64,000 bases of DNA from Streptomyces roseicoloratus (GCF_004117935.1 NZ_SDOY01000118.1:1-64000); one strand, 5' to 3'; shown: positions 8,750-18,195, counted from the first letter of the stretch. Program-made: numbers and translations. Notes: a model not told the origin generated them from the letters alone.

Positions 8750-11000
8750 GGGGCCGGGTCACCTCGGCCAGCGGCTGCTGTCCCGGCCGCGGCGGCACCG
8801 GACGCTCACCGATCGGCAGCACCGGCGGAACCTCGTTCTGGCCGAGGAACACCTTGCGCACCACCCGCTCGGCCGCCCGGCCGTCGTCGAACTCGCAGAA
8901 GGTCCTGCGGAACTCGGCACGGGCCGCGTCCGACTCGGGCCCGTTCCAGCGGCCCGAGGTGAAGACCTCCAGCAGCTCCTCCTCGGTCTGCACGGTCACA
9001 CCGGGAGTGTCGACGGTGATGTCGAAGTAGGTGCCGCGCGTGGTGCGGTACACCTCCCAGTCGTTCGCGTAGATGACGATCGGCCGGTCGAGGTTCGCGT
9101 AGTCGAACATCACCGACGAGTAGTCCGTGAGCAGGCAGTCCGCGGCGAGGTACAGCTCCTCGACCGACGGGTAGGAGCTCACGTCGACCAGACGCGCGCC
9201 GCCGGCCGAACCGGAGGCCAGCAGGCTCTGGTCGTAGAAGTAGTGCGCGCGCACCAGGAGCGTGAACTCGGAGCCGACCGTCTCCGCGAACTTCTCCAGG
9301 TCCAGCATCTGCTTCGGGGCGTCGTGGTAGTCGCGGTGCGTCGGCGTGTAGAGGATCACCTTGGTGCCCTCGGCGATGCCGAGCTTCTTGCGGGCCGCGG
9401 CCACGTCCGCCGCCGACGCGTTCACGAGCTGGTCGTTGCGCGGGTAGCCGTACTCCAGCGCCTCGTAGTACGAGGGGTAGGCGCGGTCCCAGGCGGCGGT
9501 GGAGAAGCTGTTGGAGGTGAGGCTGTAGTCCCAGCGGTCCACCCGGTCCATCAGCCGGACCAGGTTCATCCCGCGACGGCCGACCGGGTAGTCCGCCAGG
9601 TCGACGCCCATGCGCTTGAGCGGGGTGCCGTGGTGGGTCTGGAGGTGGACCTGACCGGGGCGCTTGACCACGGACGGCGGGAAGTTGACGTTGTTGACGA
9701 AGTACTTGCCGCGCGCCATGGCCTTCCAGAACCCGAGCGAGCCCGGGTGGACGGTCGGCACGCCCTTCGGCGGACGGCTGGTGGCGTCGTTCTTGAGGAT
9801 CCACACCGCCTTCATGCCGGGCGCGAGTTCCTTCATCTTCTCGTGGATCGCCGCCGGGTTGCAGGAGTACGAGCCGTTCCAGTACGCCGCGAAGACGGCG
9901 ACGTCCTGCTGGACCGGGAGCAGGCGCTGGGCCCGGTAGTAGGCCTGGAGGACGCGCTTGCGCAGCTTCTTCTTCAGCTTCGCCGGCACGGACTTCTTCT
10001 GCTTGAGCGAACGGACCGTCTTGCGGGCCTTCTCGCGGTGCTTGGCCGGGATCATCTGGCCCTTGCCGCGCGGGGCGGCCGGGTGGCCCTCGGGACGGAG
10101 ACGTCCCTCCGCCTCGGCCCAGCGCTCGCGGAACTCGGCGCGCGCGTCGTCGGGCAGGCGGCCGGGCGAGACGTCGACCACGCGGAAGTGGTTGACCATC
10201 CGCTCGTACAGGGCGCCGCGGTACTCGTCGAACCGCGGGTTCTCGTCGAGGAACGCGAAGACCAGGTCGTACTGGTCGAACACGTCGAAGTGCTTGCGGC
10301 TCGTGCTGTGCAGGATGCTGCCCTGGCGCCGCTGGCGGTAGTAGACGCAGACGCGGTCGAGCACGGCGATGGTCTCCGCCGCGATCATGACCGGGTAGGT
10401 CCAGGGGGTGTCCTCGTAGTAGCCCGAGGGGTACTGGAAGCCCCACTGCTCGATGAAGTCCCGGCGGTACGCCTTGTTCCACGCGACCTGGAGCAGGTTG
10501 AGCAGCTCCGGCTGGTCCTTCAGCGCGAAGACGCCCTGCTTGGCGGCCTTGGCCAGCACGTCGGCACGGGCGTTCGGCGTGATCCGGCCGTCCCAGTGGG
10601 TGCGCGAGTAGTCGAAGACCACCAGGTCGGGGTTCTCGGCCTCCTCGATGCGGCGGGCGATGGCCTGGAGCGAGCCGGGCAGCATCGTGTCGTCGCTGTC
10701 GAGGAAGAGCAGGTACCTGCCCTTGGCGCGGGCCATGCCCGCGTTGCGCGCCCGGCCGAGACCGACGTTCTGCTCCAGGTGCATCGCCACGACGCGCGGG
10801 TCGGCCTTGGCGTAGTCGTCGATGATGGCGCCGCAGCCGTCCGGCGAGCAGTCGTTCACGACCAGGAGCTCGTAGTCCCGGAACGACTGCTCGAGCACCG
10901 AGTCCAGACAGTCCCGCAGGAACGCCTGCACCTTGTACGTCGGAACGATGATGCTGAACAGGGGGACTTCGGAACCGGAGGAGGAGTGCGTCTGTGTCAT
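8730..11000 (-). CDS. Bifunctional GT2 glycosyltransferase / CDP-glycerol glycerophosphotransferase (TagF-like)
   Basis: 756 aa. The N-terminal GT2 domain (about 10-230) has SIIVPTYK, VNDCSPDG and the LFLDSDDTM metal-binding motif. A basic linker follows, then a Glyphos_transf (TagF/TarF-type) domain (about 340-700) with QTHHGTPLKRMG near residue 453 and TDYSSVMFDY near 625, which carry the family histidine and substrate-binding residues. Such fusions build or extend glycerol-phosphate (teichoic-type) wall polymers at the inner membrane face. The ATG at 11000 is used because the longer open frame runs back through the neighbouring gene. There is a 47-bp gap to the upstream GT2. The polyol used and the order of the two reactions cannot be read from sequence. 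Confidence 0.85.
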   Translation of the reverse strand: MTQTHSSSGSEVPLFSIIVPTYKVQAFLRDCLDSVLEQSFRDYELLVVNDCSPDGCGAIIDDYAKADPRVVAMHLEQNVGLGRARNAGMARAKGRYLLFLDSDDTMLPGSLQAIARRIEEAENPDLVVFDYSRTHWDGRITPNARADVLAKAAKQGVFALKDQPELLNLLQVAWNKAYRRDFIEQWGFQYPSGYYEDTPWTYPVMIAAETIAVLDRVCVYYRQRRQGSILHSTSRKHFDVFDQYDLVFAFLDENPRFDEYRGALYERMVNHFRVVDVSPGRLPDDARAEFRERWAEAEGRLRPEGHPAAPRGKGQMIPAKHREKARKTVRSLKQKKSVPAKLKKKLRKRVLQAYYRAQRLLPVQQDVAVFAAYWNGSYSCNPAAIHEKMKELAPGMKAVWILKNDATSRPPKGVPTVHPGSLGFWKAMARGKYFVNNVNFPPSVVKRPGQVHLQTHHGTPLKRMGVDLADYPVGRRGMNLVRLMDRVDRWDYSLTSNSFSTAAWDRAYPSYYEALEYGYPRNDQLVNASAADVAAARKKLGIAEGTKVILYTPTHRDYHDAPKQMLDLEKFAETVGSEFTLLVRAHYFYDQSLLASGSAGGARLVDVSSYPSVEELYLAADCLLTDYSSVMFDYANLDRPIVIYANDWEVYRTTRGTYFDITVDTPGVTVQTEEELLEVFTSGRWNGPESDAARAEFRRTFCEFDDGRAAERVVRKVFLGQNEVPPVLPIGERPVPPRPGQQPLAEVTRPRDRETV

Positions 11001-11047
11001 CTCAATACCGTGGAATCTGACGGGGGAGACAGGCCGTGACCGCCGGG

Positions 11048-11992
11048 TCAGCGCTGGCTCGTGGACAGGGCGTAGCCGAGGAGCGTGCGTATGGTCTTCG
11101 ACTGCCCGTGCCGCACCGCCCCCGGAACCATTGTCAGCGCGTGCAGTCGCATGGACAGGTGGCGACGCGCGGCGCGCGCGGCCTTCGGCCAGCCGTGGGC
11201 GTCGAGGTCGTCGGCCACTTCGTGGAAGAAGCGCACGGCCTCGCCGAAGCGGGCGCCGGACACGGCTTCCGCCGAGGAGAGGCTGCCGGAGTGCCGGCGG
11301 TAGCGGAACACGGTCGTCGGGTCGACGACCAGCTTTCCGCCGCGCCGGATCAGCTCGATGATCAGCGCGAGATCCTGGATGACCGAGAGGTCCTCCCGGA
11401 AGCTGATCTCCTTGACGGCGTCGGCACGCCAGACGATGGACGGGAAGTAGAGCCAGTTGCCGCCGAGGAGGTTGGCGGCCAGCGACTCGCCGGACAGCAC
11501 CAGGCGCCGCCCGGTGGTCTTCGGCGCGTACAGGCGCTTCTTCACCTCGTCGCCGAGGGTCGTCGAGGGCTTGCCGTGCTCGTCGATGACCTCGACGCCC
11601 GGCTGGTAGATCGTCGCGTGGGGGAACGCCGCGACGGCGGCGCGCATGGTCGCGACGTAGTCCGGCAGCAGCAAATCGTCGCTGCCGAGCATGCTGAAGT
11701 GGCGGGACTCGACGAGGTCGACGCACTTGCGGAAGTTCCGGGTGATGCCCAGGTTCTGCTCGTTGCGCAGGTAGCGGACCCGGCTGTCGCCGAGGGAGGC
11801 GAACCACTCGGGCACGCCGGGCTCCTTGCCGTCGTCGACGACGGTCAGGCGCCAGTTCGGGTCGCTCTGCTCCAGCACGCTGCGCACGGCGGCCTGCATC
11901 AGACCGGTGTCGCCGTAGTGCGGCAGCATGATGTCGAGCGGCTCGCCGGCCGTCGTGCCGTCGGCGCCCCGGGGATTCTGCACCGCGGTCAC
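11048..11992 (-). CDS. Family 2 glycosyltransferase
   Basis: 314 aa, cytoplasmic GT-A fold enzyme. It shows the N-terminal IMLPHYGDTGLMQAAV strand-loop, VVDDGKEPGV (nucleotide binding), LGITRNFRKCV and MLGSDDLLLPDY (DxD-like metal site), then a QDLALIIEL segment and RYRRHSGSLSS. There are no membrane spans. The GTG start forms a GTGA overlap with the stop of the upstream DPM1-like gene, so translation is probably coupled. The donor sugar is unknown; dTDP-rhamnose from the adjacent rml genes is a reasonable guess. Confidence 0.8.
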   Translation of the reverse strand: MTAVQNPRGADGTTAGEPLDIMLPHYGDTGLMQAAVRSVLEQSDPNWRLTVVDDGKEPGVPEWFASLGDSRVRYLRNEQNLGITRNFRKCVDLVESRHFSMLGSDDLLLPDYVATMRAAVAAFPHATIYQPGVEVIDEHGKPSTTLGDEVKKRLYAPKTTGRRLVLSGESLAANLLGGNWLYFPSIVWRADAVKEISFREDLSVIQDLALIIELIRRGGKLVVDPTTVFRYRRHSGSLSSAEAVSGARFGEAVRFFHEVADDLDAHGWPKAARAARRHLSMRLHALTMVPGAVRHGQSKTIRTLLGYALSTSQR

Positions 11993-12723
11993 TTGGTCTT
12001 CCCCTTGGGGCCGAGGGCCGAGCGGCGGCTGAGCGCGAGCAGCAGGATCATGCCGATGCGGCCCAGGTAGAGCGTGGCCTTCCAGGGCGACTGGCTGGGC
12101 GTGCCGGTGGCGCGCGGGCGCATGGCGACGGGCACCTGCTCGACGCGGTAGCCGGCCCGGACGACGGCGATGGTCGACTCGACCGTGTCGCCCAGGTACT
12201 CCACCGGGTACCAGTGCGCGAAGACGTCGATCAGGTCGCGGTTGGAGGCGCGGAAGCCGGAGGTGACGTCGGTCAGCTTGGTCCTGGCCATCTTCGACAG
12301 CCAGAAGGCGAGCACGACCATGGCCCACTTGCGCGGGCCGCGGGTCTCGTAGTCGCCCGTGCCGGCGAAGCGCGCGCCCATGCAGAGGTCGGCGCCCTGG
12401 TCCAGGCGGGCGAGCAGCTCCGGCACGTTGCGCGGGTCGTGCTGGCCGTCGGCGTCGACCTGGATGGCGACGTCGTAGCCGCGGTCGTACGCGTAGCGGT
12501 AGCCGGCGCGCATCGCGCCGCCCACGCCGAGGTTGTAGGGGAGCGTCATCACGGTCGCCCCGGCGGAGCGGGCCACCCGGCTGGTGTCGTCGGCCGAGCC
12601 GTCGTCGACGACGAGGACGTCGACCCCGGGAAGCGTCGCGTAGACCTCCTTGACGACGTCGGCGACGCCCTCGGCCTCGTTCCACGCGGGCATGATGATC
12701 AGTACGCGCTTGCCGTCGATCAC
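11989..12723 (-). CDS. DPM1-like family 2 glycosyltransferase (polyprenyl-phosphate sugar synthase type)
   Basis: 244 aa. Motifs in order: LIIMPAWNEAEGV, VLVVDDGSADDT, YNLGVGGAMRAGYRYA, QVDADGQHDPRNV and TSGFRASNRD, the pattern of dolichyl/polyprenyl-phosphate mannose or glucose synthases. One hydrophobic segment lies near the C-terminus (IGMILLLALS). The GTG start overlaps the DUF2304 stop (GTGA), so the two are translated together, a pairing common in Gram-positive surface-polysaccharide loci. Expected role: charging polyprenyl phosphate with a sugar at the inner membrane face. The sugar is not known. Confidence 0.82.
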   Translation of the reverse strand: MIDGKRVLIIMPAWNEAEGVADVVKEVYATLPGVDVLVVDDGSADDTSRVARSAGATVMTLPYNLGVGGAMRAGYRYAYDRGYDVAIQVDADGQHDPRNVPELLARLDQGADLCMGARFAGTGDYETRGPRKWAMVVLAFWLSKMARTKLTDVTSGFRASNRDLIDVFAHWYPVEYLGDTVESTIAVVRAGYRVEQVPVAMRPRATGTPSQSPWKATLYLGRIGMILLLALSRRSALGPKGKTK

Positions 12724-13124
12724 TTGAGGCCCCCCTGCCCGGCCCGGCCGGCCGCGTCCGCGGACGTGGTGTGCTCCGCGACCTGCTTCTGCAGTTCCTG
12801 TACGTCGATGCGGAGCAGTGCCACCTCCTCCGAAAGGGTGCGGCCCTCCTCCTCGAGGTGACCCACCTCCCAGCTCAGCTGGAGGCAGACGATGAAGAGG
12901 AACGCGACGCTGAGGAAGAGCAGCAGGCTGACGCCGGAGCGGACGCCCACCGCGCGGGCCACCGAGTCGAGGCCGCTCGGGAAGAAGCCCAGCGGGATGA
13001 TCACCAGTCCGGTGAGCACCCAGAGGAAGGCGTACTTCTCCTTGAGCTTGCGGCGGCGCAGCAGCTCGACGATGCACGCGACGAGAAAGACTCCGGTGAC
13101 CGAAGTCAGCATCCACAACTTCAC
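12720..13124 (-). CDS. DUF2304 small membrane protein
   Basis: 134 aa with three hydrophobic segments (about 3-22, 32-50, 65-85) followed by a C-terminal coiled-coil-like stretch (WEVGHLEEEGRTLSEEV and on). It looks like DUF2304, a family usually found beside DPM1-like glycosyltransferases. GTG start with GGAG about 7 nt upstream. First gene of a five-gene minus-strand run whose members overlap or nearly abut. Role is likely as membrane partner, anchor or flipping factor for the lipid-linked sugar; this is inference. Confidence 0.75.
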   Translation of the reverse strand: MKLWMLTSVTGVFLVACIVELLRRRKLKEKYAFLWVLTGLVIIPLGFFPSGLDSVARAVGVRSGVSLLLFLSVAFLFIVCLQLSWEVGHLEEEGRTLSEEVALLRIDVQELQKQVAEHTTSADAAGRAGQGGLK

Positions 13125-13260
13125 GCGGGGCTCCGGTCTATCGGACGACTCATGGAAACGGCCTGTCTACTTTTTCCGGGGGAGGGGCGAAGGACGCCGC
13201 GATACCGCAGCACACTGTCCGTCGCGTTGGTCACGGAGAGTGAGGGAATGGTGATCATTC

Positions 13261-14529
13261 CTATGAGTGCACCGAACGGTAGCGTACACGAGGGCGAAGA
13301 AGGATCGTCATGCAGGCCACCACGGCCAGCGACCCCACGGCGTAGGCGATCTCGACCCTGGTCCGCAGCTCCAGGGGACTCAGCGTGACCGCCAGGAGCA
13401 CCGCCGTACCGATGATCCAGGACACCAGCTGCTGCCGTGCGCCGCCACTCGTGAGCAGCGCCTGACCCAGCACCATCGCCATCATGTAGAGCGTCGTGCC
13501 GACCGACAGCCACAGGAAGTCCACGGGCCCCAGCACGTCCGGAGAGCCGAACAGCACCGGCAGCAGGAACGGTCCCAGCGCCACCGCGACGACCCCGAAC
13601 ACCACGCCCATGCCGCCGGTGAGCGCGCAGGCCCGCAGCAGCAGCCGCCGGTAGCCCTGCGCGTCGCCCTCGGCCTGCGCCGTGGACAGACCCGCCAGCA
13701 GCGAGGCCTGGAAGGCGCCGAACGCGAAGAGCGGCACGCGGGCCAGGACCAGTGCCGACAGCAGCGCCGCGACCAGGGCGCTGTCGTCCGTGGAGATCAG
13801 CTTGGTGCTGATCACCGCGATGTTCACGAGCACCTGGGCGAGCAGCGTCGAACCGACCAGCAGCCCGAGGTGCTCGATCAGCTCGGGCCAGTGCGCGGTC
13901 GAACCCGGCCGCGCCCCGCGCAGCACCGGCGGCAGCGTCACCAGCACCGAGATCAGCGGCGCGACCGTCATCACCGCGGCGAACGCCACCACGGACGTGA
14001 CGCCGGCCAGCGCCAGGGCCACCGAGAACACGATCCTCAGCAGCCCGTCGAGCCCCAGCTGCAGCCCGTACGACTCGAAGCGGCCGAGCCCCGCGAGCAC
14101 ACCGCGGGTCACGTGCGCGCAGGCCAGCGCCGCGAAGGCGCCGCCGAGCGCGGCCACCAGAGCCTTGTCGCCGTGGAAGAGGAGGTCCGCGATCGGACCC
14201 GCCCACACCGCCAGCGGCAGCAGCACCGCCGCCAGCAGCGCGGAAGAGAGGACGGCGCCCCGCCGCAGCACGGGCAGCGCACCGTCGCCGGCCACCACCC
14301 GGGCGGCCACCACACGGGTGACCTCCTGCTCGACCGGGAAGAACAGACCCAGACCTATGGAGGCCACCACGGTCCACAGGACCGAGAAGCTCGCCATGTC
14401 GTCGACGGAGAGCGAATGGCCCGCCGCCGCGAGATGGACGTAGTTCGCCCCGCCGAGCAGCGCGGTGCCGATACCCACGAAGGCGGTACCGCGCGGCAGA
14501 GCGGTGGTGATGCGGTCGAGCACGGTCAC
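13261..14529 (-). CDS. MOP-superfamily lipid/polysaccharide flippase (Wzx-like)
   Basis: 422 aa with about twelve hydrophobic segments and little else. The N-terminal FSVLWTVVASIGLGLFFPVEQE, with its FFPVEQE loop, and the repeated half-structure resemble oligosaccharide flippases of the MOP/MATE superfamily. The GTG start lies in a GTGA overlap with the rmlD stop, so it belongs to the rmlBD transcript. Expected job: moving a lipid-linked rhamnose-containing unit across the membrane. The 136-bp gap to DUF2304 (13125-13260) may hold a promoter for the downstream five genes; no clear consensus was read there. Confidence 0.75.
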   Translation of the reverse strand: MTVLDRITTALPRGTAFVGIGTALLGGANYVHLAAAGHSLSVDDMASFSVLWTVVASIGLGLFFPVEQEVTRVVAARVVAGDGALPVLRRGAVLSSALLAAVLLPLAVWAGPIADLLFHGDKALVAALGGAFAALACAHVTRGVLAGLGRFESYGLQLGLDGLLRIVFSVALALAGVTSVVAFAAVMTVAPLISVLVTLPPVLRGARPGSTAHWPELIEHLGLLVGSTLLAQVLVNIAVISTKLISTDDSALVAALLSALVLARVPLFAFGAFQASLLAGLSTAQAEGDAQGYRRLLLRACALTGGMGVVFGVVAVALGPFLLPVLFGSPDVLGPVDFLWLSVGTTLYMMAMVLGQALLTSGGARQQLVSWIIGTAVLLAVTLSPLELRTRVEIAYAVGSLAVVACMTILLRPRVRYRSVHS

Positions 14530-15446
14530 GCGCCCGACCGTCCGCCCTCGACCGGGGCCGGGCCCGCGCCCGGGGCCATGACCTTCAGCGCCTCGGTGAG
14601 CTGCTCGCGCCAGTGCGGCTGCACCGCCACGCCCGCCTCGGCCCAGCGCTCGTGCGCCAGGACGCTGAAGGAGGGACGGCGGGCCGGCCGGACGAACTTC
14701 TCCGAGGTGGTCGGCCGCACCCGCTCCGGGTCCAGGCCGGTCAGCTCGAACGTCGCCCGCGCCAGGTCACACCAGGTCGCCGTCTCCGACGCGGTGCCGT
14801 GGTAGACGCCCGCCGGGGCCTCGCCCCGCACGGCCGCCGCGCCCAGGTCCCGCAGCTGGCACGCGAGCGCCCGGGTCCAGGTCGGCTGGCCGCGCTGGTC
14901 GTCGACCACGTCGAGGGTCTCGCGCTGGGCCGCCAGGCTCAGCATCGTCGCCACGAAGTTCCGGCCGTGGGCGCCGTACAGCCAGGCGGTGCGCACCACG
15001 TAGCCGCGCTCGGGCAGCAGCTCCAGGACCGCCTCCTCGCCCGCGAGCTTGCTGCGGCCGTAGGCGTTCACCGGAGAGGTCGGGGCGTCGTGGGGGTACG
15101 GCTCGGTCGCGTCGCCCGGGAAGACGTAGTCGGTCGAGACCTGGATCAGCACCGCGCCGGTCACGGCGCAGGCCGCGGCGAGGGCGCGCGGGCCGTCGCC
15201 GTTGATCCGGGTGGCCGCGGCCTCCTCGGTCTCGGCGCCGTCGACGTCGGTCCAGGCGGCGGCGTTGACGACCACGTCGTGGCCGTCGACCGCCGCGCGG
15301 ACCGCGTCGGCGTCGGTGATGTCGAGCTCGGCGCGGGTCAGCGCGGTCACGTCGGCGCCGGCCTCGGCCAGGACCTCGGCGAGGTCGCGGCCGAGCATGC
15401 CGGCCGCGCCGGTGATCAGCCAGCGGGTGGGGGCGTCGGCACTCAT
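14526..15446 (-). CDS. rmlD: dTDP-4-dehydrorhamnose reductase
   Basis: 306 aa. Last step of dTDP-L-rhamnose synthesis, NAD(P)H-dependent reduction of dTDP-4-keto-L-rhamnose. Rossmann motif WLITGAAGMLGRDL at the N-terminus, STDYVFPGD, and the catalytic YGRSK (YxxxK). The ATG at 15446 overlaps the rmlB stop by one base (TGATG) and gives the normal family N-terminus; the longer frame to 15506 is a read-through of rmlB. It couples by GTGA to the flippase gene. Confidence 0.95.
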   Translation of the reverse strand: MSADAPTRWLITGAAGMLGRDLAEVLAEAGADVTALTRAELDITDADAVRAAVDGHDVVVNAAAWTDVDGAETEEAAATRINGDGPRALAAACAVTGAVLIQVSTDYVFPGDATEPYPHDAPTSPVNAYGRSKLAGEEAVLELLPERGYVVRTAWLYGAHGRNFVATMLSLAAQRETLDVVDDQRGQPTWTRALACQLRDLGAAAVRGEAPAGVYHGTASETATWCDLARATFELTGLDPERVRPTTSEKFVRPARRPSFSVLAHERWAEAGVAVQPHWREQLTEALKVMAPGAGPAPVEGGRSGA

Positions 15447-16432
15447 CAGGCCAGCGCCGCCTTGGCCTTCAGCGGCTCCCACCAGGCGCGGTTGTCGCGG
15501 TACCACTGGACGGTGTCGGCGAGGCCCTGCTCGAAGGTGACGAGCGGCTGGTAGCCGAGCTCCTCCTGGATCTTGGCGATCGACAGGGAGTAGCGCAGGT
15601 CGTGGCCCTTGCGGTCCTCGACGTGCTCGACCATGTCCCAGCCGGCGCCGCAGGCGTCCAGCAGCAGACCGGTGAGCTCCTTGTTGGTGACCTCGGTGCC
15701 GCCGCCGATGTGGTAGACCTCACCGGCGCGTCCGCCGCGGAGCACCATCTCGATGCCACGGCAGTGGTCCGAGACGTGCAGCCAGTCGCGGATGTTCAGG
15801 CCCTCGCCGTACAGCGGGACCTTCTTCCCGTCCAGCAGGTTCGTGGTGAACAGCGGGATCATCTTCTCGGGGAAGTGGTACTGCCCGTAGTTGTTGGAGC
15901 AGCGGGTCACCACGACGTCCATGCCGTGCGTGCGGTGGTACGACAGCGCCAGCAGGTCCGAGCCGGCCTTGGAGGCCGAGTACGGGGAGTTCGGCGCGAG
16001 CGGCCAGTCCTCGGTCCAGGAACCCTCGGCGATCGAGCCGTACACCTCGTCCGTGGAGACGTGCACGAACCGGCCGACGCCGTGCCGCTTGGCCGCGTCG
16101 AGGAGCACCTGGGTGCCCAGCACGTTCGTGGTGACGAACGGCGAGGAGTCCAGGATCGAACGGTCCACGTGGGACTCGGCGGCGAAGTGCACCACCGCGT
16201 CCTGGCCGCGCATGACGTCGTCGACGGTGGCGTAGTCGCGGATGTCGCCCTGGACGAAGGTGTATCCGGGCTTGTCCGCCACGGGGGCGAGATTGGCCTC
16301 GTTACCCGAATAGGTGAGGTTGTCCAGGACGGTGACCTGGGCGCCCTCGCTGGTGGGCAGCTCTCCGGAGAGCAGTGCCCGCACGAACTGTGAACCGATG
16401 AACCCGGCGCCGCCGGTGACCAGAATCCTCAT
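15446..16432 (-). CDS. rmlB: dTDP-glucose 4,6-dehydratase
   Basis: 328 aa, NAD-dependent short-chain dehydrogenase family enzyme making dTDP-4-keto-6-deoxyglucose. Shows [37 protein letters not shown] and the catalytic YSASKAGSD (YxxxK). The ATG at 16432 is chosen: it gives the standard N-terminus and has GGTGG five bases upstream. An in-frame ATG at 16444 would add four residues. It heads the minus-strand rml-wall-polymer run, divergent from rmlA across about 150 bp. Confidence 0.95.
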   Translation of the reverse strand: MRILVTGGAGFIGSQFVRALLSGELPTSEGAQVTVLDNLTYSGNEANLAPVADKPGYTFVQGDIRDYATVDDVMRGQDAVVHFAAESHVDRSILDSSPFVTTNVLGTQVLLDAAKRHGVGRFVHVSTDEVYGSIAEGSWTEDWPLAPNSPYSASKAGSDLLALSYHRTHGMDVVVTRCSNNYGQYHFPEKMIPLFTTNLLDGKKVPLYGEGLNIRDWLHVSDHCRGIEMVLRGGRAGEVYHIGGGTEVTNKELTGLLLDACGAGWDMVEHVEDRKGHDLRYSLSIAKIQEELGYQPLVTFEQGLADTVQWYRDNRAWWEPLKAKAALA

Positions 16433-16568
16433 AAGGGCCACCATTCTATGGGCTCGGGTGCCGGCACCAGTTCGCCCGGTGTTCCGTGGCCGTTCTCACG
16501 CGGAGGGCCAGTGGCCCTTCTCACGCGGGGCGGGGGCGGGGGTGGCGGTGGGCCCGTCGGTGCTGCCG

Positions 16569-16582
16569 TAGGCTGCGTGCCC
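16569..16582 (+). promoter_or_regulatory. rmlA -10 element, leaderless arrangement
   Basis: TAGGCT (16569-16574) ends 8 bp before the rmlA ATG, which would place the transcript start at or next to the start codon. The same TAGGCT box stands in front of galE and nadD. Confidence 0.5.
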
Positions 16583-17461
16583 ATGCGTGGAATTTTGCTT
16601 GCCGGTGGTACCGGCTCCCGACTGTGGCCGATCACCCGAGCCGTGTCGAAGCAGCTGATGCCGGTCTTCGACAAGCCGATGATCTATTACCCCCTGTCGA
16701 CCCTCGTGATGGCGGGCATCAGGGAGATTCTGATCATCACCGGCCCCGAGGAGCGTCCGCAGTTCGAGCGGCTTCTGGGCGACGGGTCCGATTTCGGACT
16801 GGACATCCAGTTCGCGACCCAGGAGAAGCCGAACGGAATTGCCGAGGCCTTCGTCATCGGTGAGGAATTCATCGGTGACGACCCGGTCGCCCTGATCCTC
16901 GGCGACAACATCTTCCACGGCGTCGGCCTCGGCCGGCAGCTCGCGAAGTACGGGCAGCCCGAGGGCGGCGTGGTCTTCGCCCACGCCGTCTCCGACCCCA
17001 CCGCCTACGGTGTCGTCGACTTCGACGAGAACGGCGTCGCCCGTTCCATCGAGGAGAAGCCGAAGAACCCGAAGTCCCGCTACGCGGTGCCGGGCCTCTA
17101 CTTCTACGACAGCCGGGTCGTCGAGATCGCCAGGAACCTCGAGCCGAGCGCCCGCGGCGAGCTGGAGATCACCGACGTCAACAAGTACTACCTCGACCGC
17201 GGCGAGCTCCAGGTCTCCGTCCTGGACCGCGGCACCGTCTGGCTGGACACCGGCACCTTCCAGTCCCTGGTCCAGGCCTCCGAGTACGTCCGCGTGGTCG
17301 AGGAGCGCCAGGGCATGAAGATCGGCTGCCTCGAGGAGGCCGCCTGGCGCGCCGGCTTCATCGACGACGCCCACCTGCGCACCCTCGCCGAGCCGCTGAC
17401 GAAGAGCGGATACGGCGACTACCTGCTCGACCTGCTGGCGCACGAAGCCGAGCAGGCCTGA
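16583..17461 (+). CDS. rmlA: Glucose-1-phosphate thymidylyltransferase
   Basis: 292 aa, the usual RmlA length. Makes dTDP-glucose from dTTP and glucose-1-phosphate. N-terminal [18 protein letters not shown] with the [17 protein letters not shown] segment, [16 protein letters not shown] and [13 protein letters not shown] are all hallmark RmlA motifs. The ATG at 16583 gives the exact family start; the open frame further upstream is Gly/Pro-rich spacer. Followed after 27 bp by rmlC, so the four rhamnose genes form a divergent rmlAC/rmlBD set. Confidence 0.97.
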   Translation: MRGILLAGGTGSRLWPITRAVSKQLMPVFDKPMIYYPLSTLVMAGIREILIITGPEERPQFERLLGDGSDFGLDIQFATQEKPNGIAEAFVIGEEFIGDDPVALILGDNIFHGVGLGRQLAKYGQPEGGVVFAHAVSDPTAYGVVDFDENGVARSIEEKPKNPKSRYAVPGLYFYDSRVVEIARNLEPSARGELEITDVNKYYLDRGELQVSVLDRGTVWLDTGTFQSLVQASEYVRVVEERQGMKIGCLEEAAWRAGFIDDAHLRTLAEPLTKSGYGDYLLDLLAHEAEQA

Positions 17462-17488
17462 GACCCGAGAGAGGAAACGGCTCTTTCC

Positions 17489-18094
17489 ATGAAGGTCAAC
17501 CCCCTTGGTATCGAGGGCGCCTGGGAGTTCGTCCCGCAGCAGCACGGCGACGCCCGCGGTCTCTTCCTGGAGTGGTACAAGGCGGAGCGCATGGCCGAGG
17601 CGGTCGGCCACCCGCTGAACCTGAAGCAGGGCAACCTCTCGGTGTCCGCCGCCGGTGTCGTCCGCGGCATCCACTTCGCCGACGTGCCGCCCGGCCAGGC
17701 CAAGTACGTGACGTGCGTGCGCGGCGCGGTCCTCGACATCATCGTGGACGTCCGGGTCGGCTCGCCGACCTTCGGCCGCTGGGAGGCCGTGCGCCTCGAC
17801 GACCAGGACCGCAAGGCCGTCTACCTCTCCGAGGGCCTCGGCCACGGTTTCTGCGCGCTGACGGACGACGCCACCGTGACGTACCTCTGCTCCGAGGGCT
17901 ACGCGCCGGAGCGCGAGCGCACCGTCTACCCGCTGGACCCGGAGATCGGCATCGAGTGGCCGGTCGACGGCGTGCCCGAGCTGTCCGCCAAGGACGCCGA
18001 GGGCCCGACCCTCGCGCAGGCGCGCGAGGCGGGCATCCTGCCGGTGTACGAGGAGTGCGTGGCGTTCCGCGCGTCGCTGGCGGAGCGCGGCTGA
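17489..18094 (+). CDS. rmlC: dTDP-4-dehydrorhamnose 3,5-epimerase
   Basis: 201 aa cupin epimerase, third step of dTDP-rhamnose synthesis. Conserved GDARGLFLEWYK, GVVRGIHFADVPPGQAKYV (with the catalytic His), VYLSEGLGHGF and the SEGYAPERERTV region are present. Co-transcribed with rmlA and closed by a strong hairpin at 18122-18162. A 3-epimerase-only variant cannot be excluded by eye, but the complete rml set favours RmlC. Confidence 0.93.
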   Translation: MKVNPLGIEGAWEFVPQQHGDARGLFLEWYKAERMAEAVGHPLNLKQGNLSVSAAGVVRGIHFADVPPGQAKYVTCVRGAVLDIIVDVRVGSPTFGRWEAVRLDDQDRKAVYLSEGLGHGFCALTDDATVTYLCSEGYAPERERTVYPLDPEIGIEWPVDGVPELSAKDAEGPTLAQAREAGILPVYEECVAFRASLAERG

Positions 18095-18121
18095 CGCCCC
18101 GTCGGATCCCAGTCGTGCGGC

Positions 18122-18162
18122 GGCGGCCCGGCGGTCTCCCTCCGGGGAGCGGCCGGGCCGCC
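18122..18162 (+). terminator. rmlAC terminator
   Basis: 11-bp stem (18122-18132 with 18152-18162) plus an inner CTCCC/GGGAG stem, 28 nt after the rmlC stop. Confidence 0.8.
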
Positions 18163-18183
18163 CTGCTTCGTCCCCGTTCGCGT

Positions 18184-18195
18184 TAGGCTGCCCGA
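18184..18195 (+). promoter_or_regulatory. galE -10 element, leaderless arrangement
   Basis: TAGGCT (18184-18189) lies 6 bp before the galE ATG, directly after the rmlC terminator, so galE has its own promoter. Confidence 0.5.

Noticed and set aside
11048-12685. A 545-aa minus-strand reading frame
   Set aside because: Only the part up to 11992 is a GT2; the N-terminal 230 codons run out of frame through the DPM1-like gene and are Arg-rich nonsense.
13261-18094. A deoxysugar antibiotic biosynthetic cluster
   Set aside because: Only rhamnose genes are present, with a flippase and TagF-like enzyme but no polyketide, peptide or aglycone gene, which points to cell wall.
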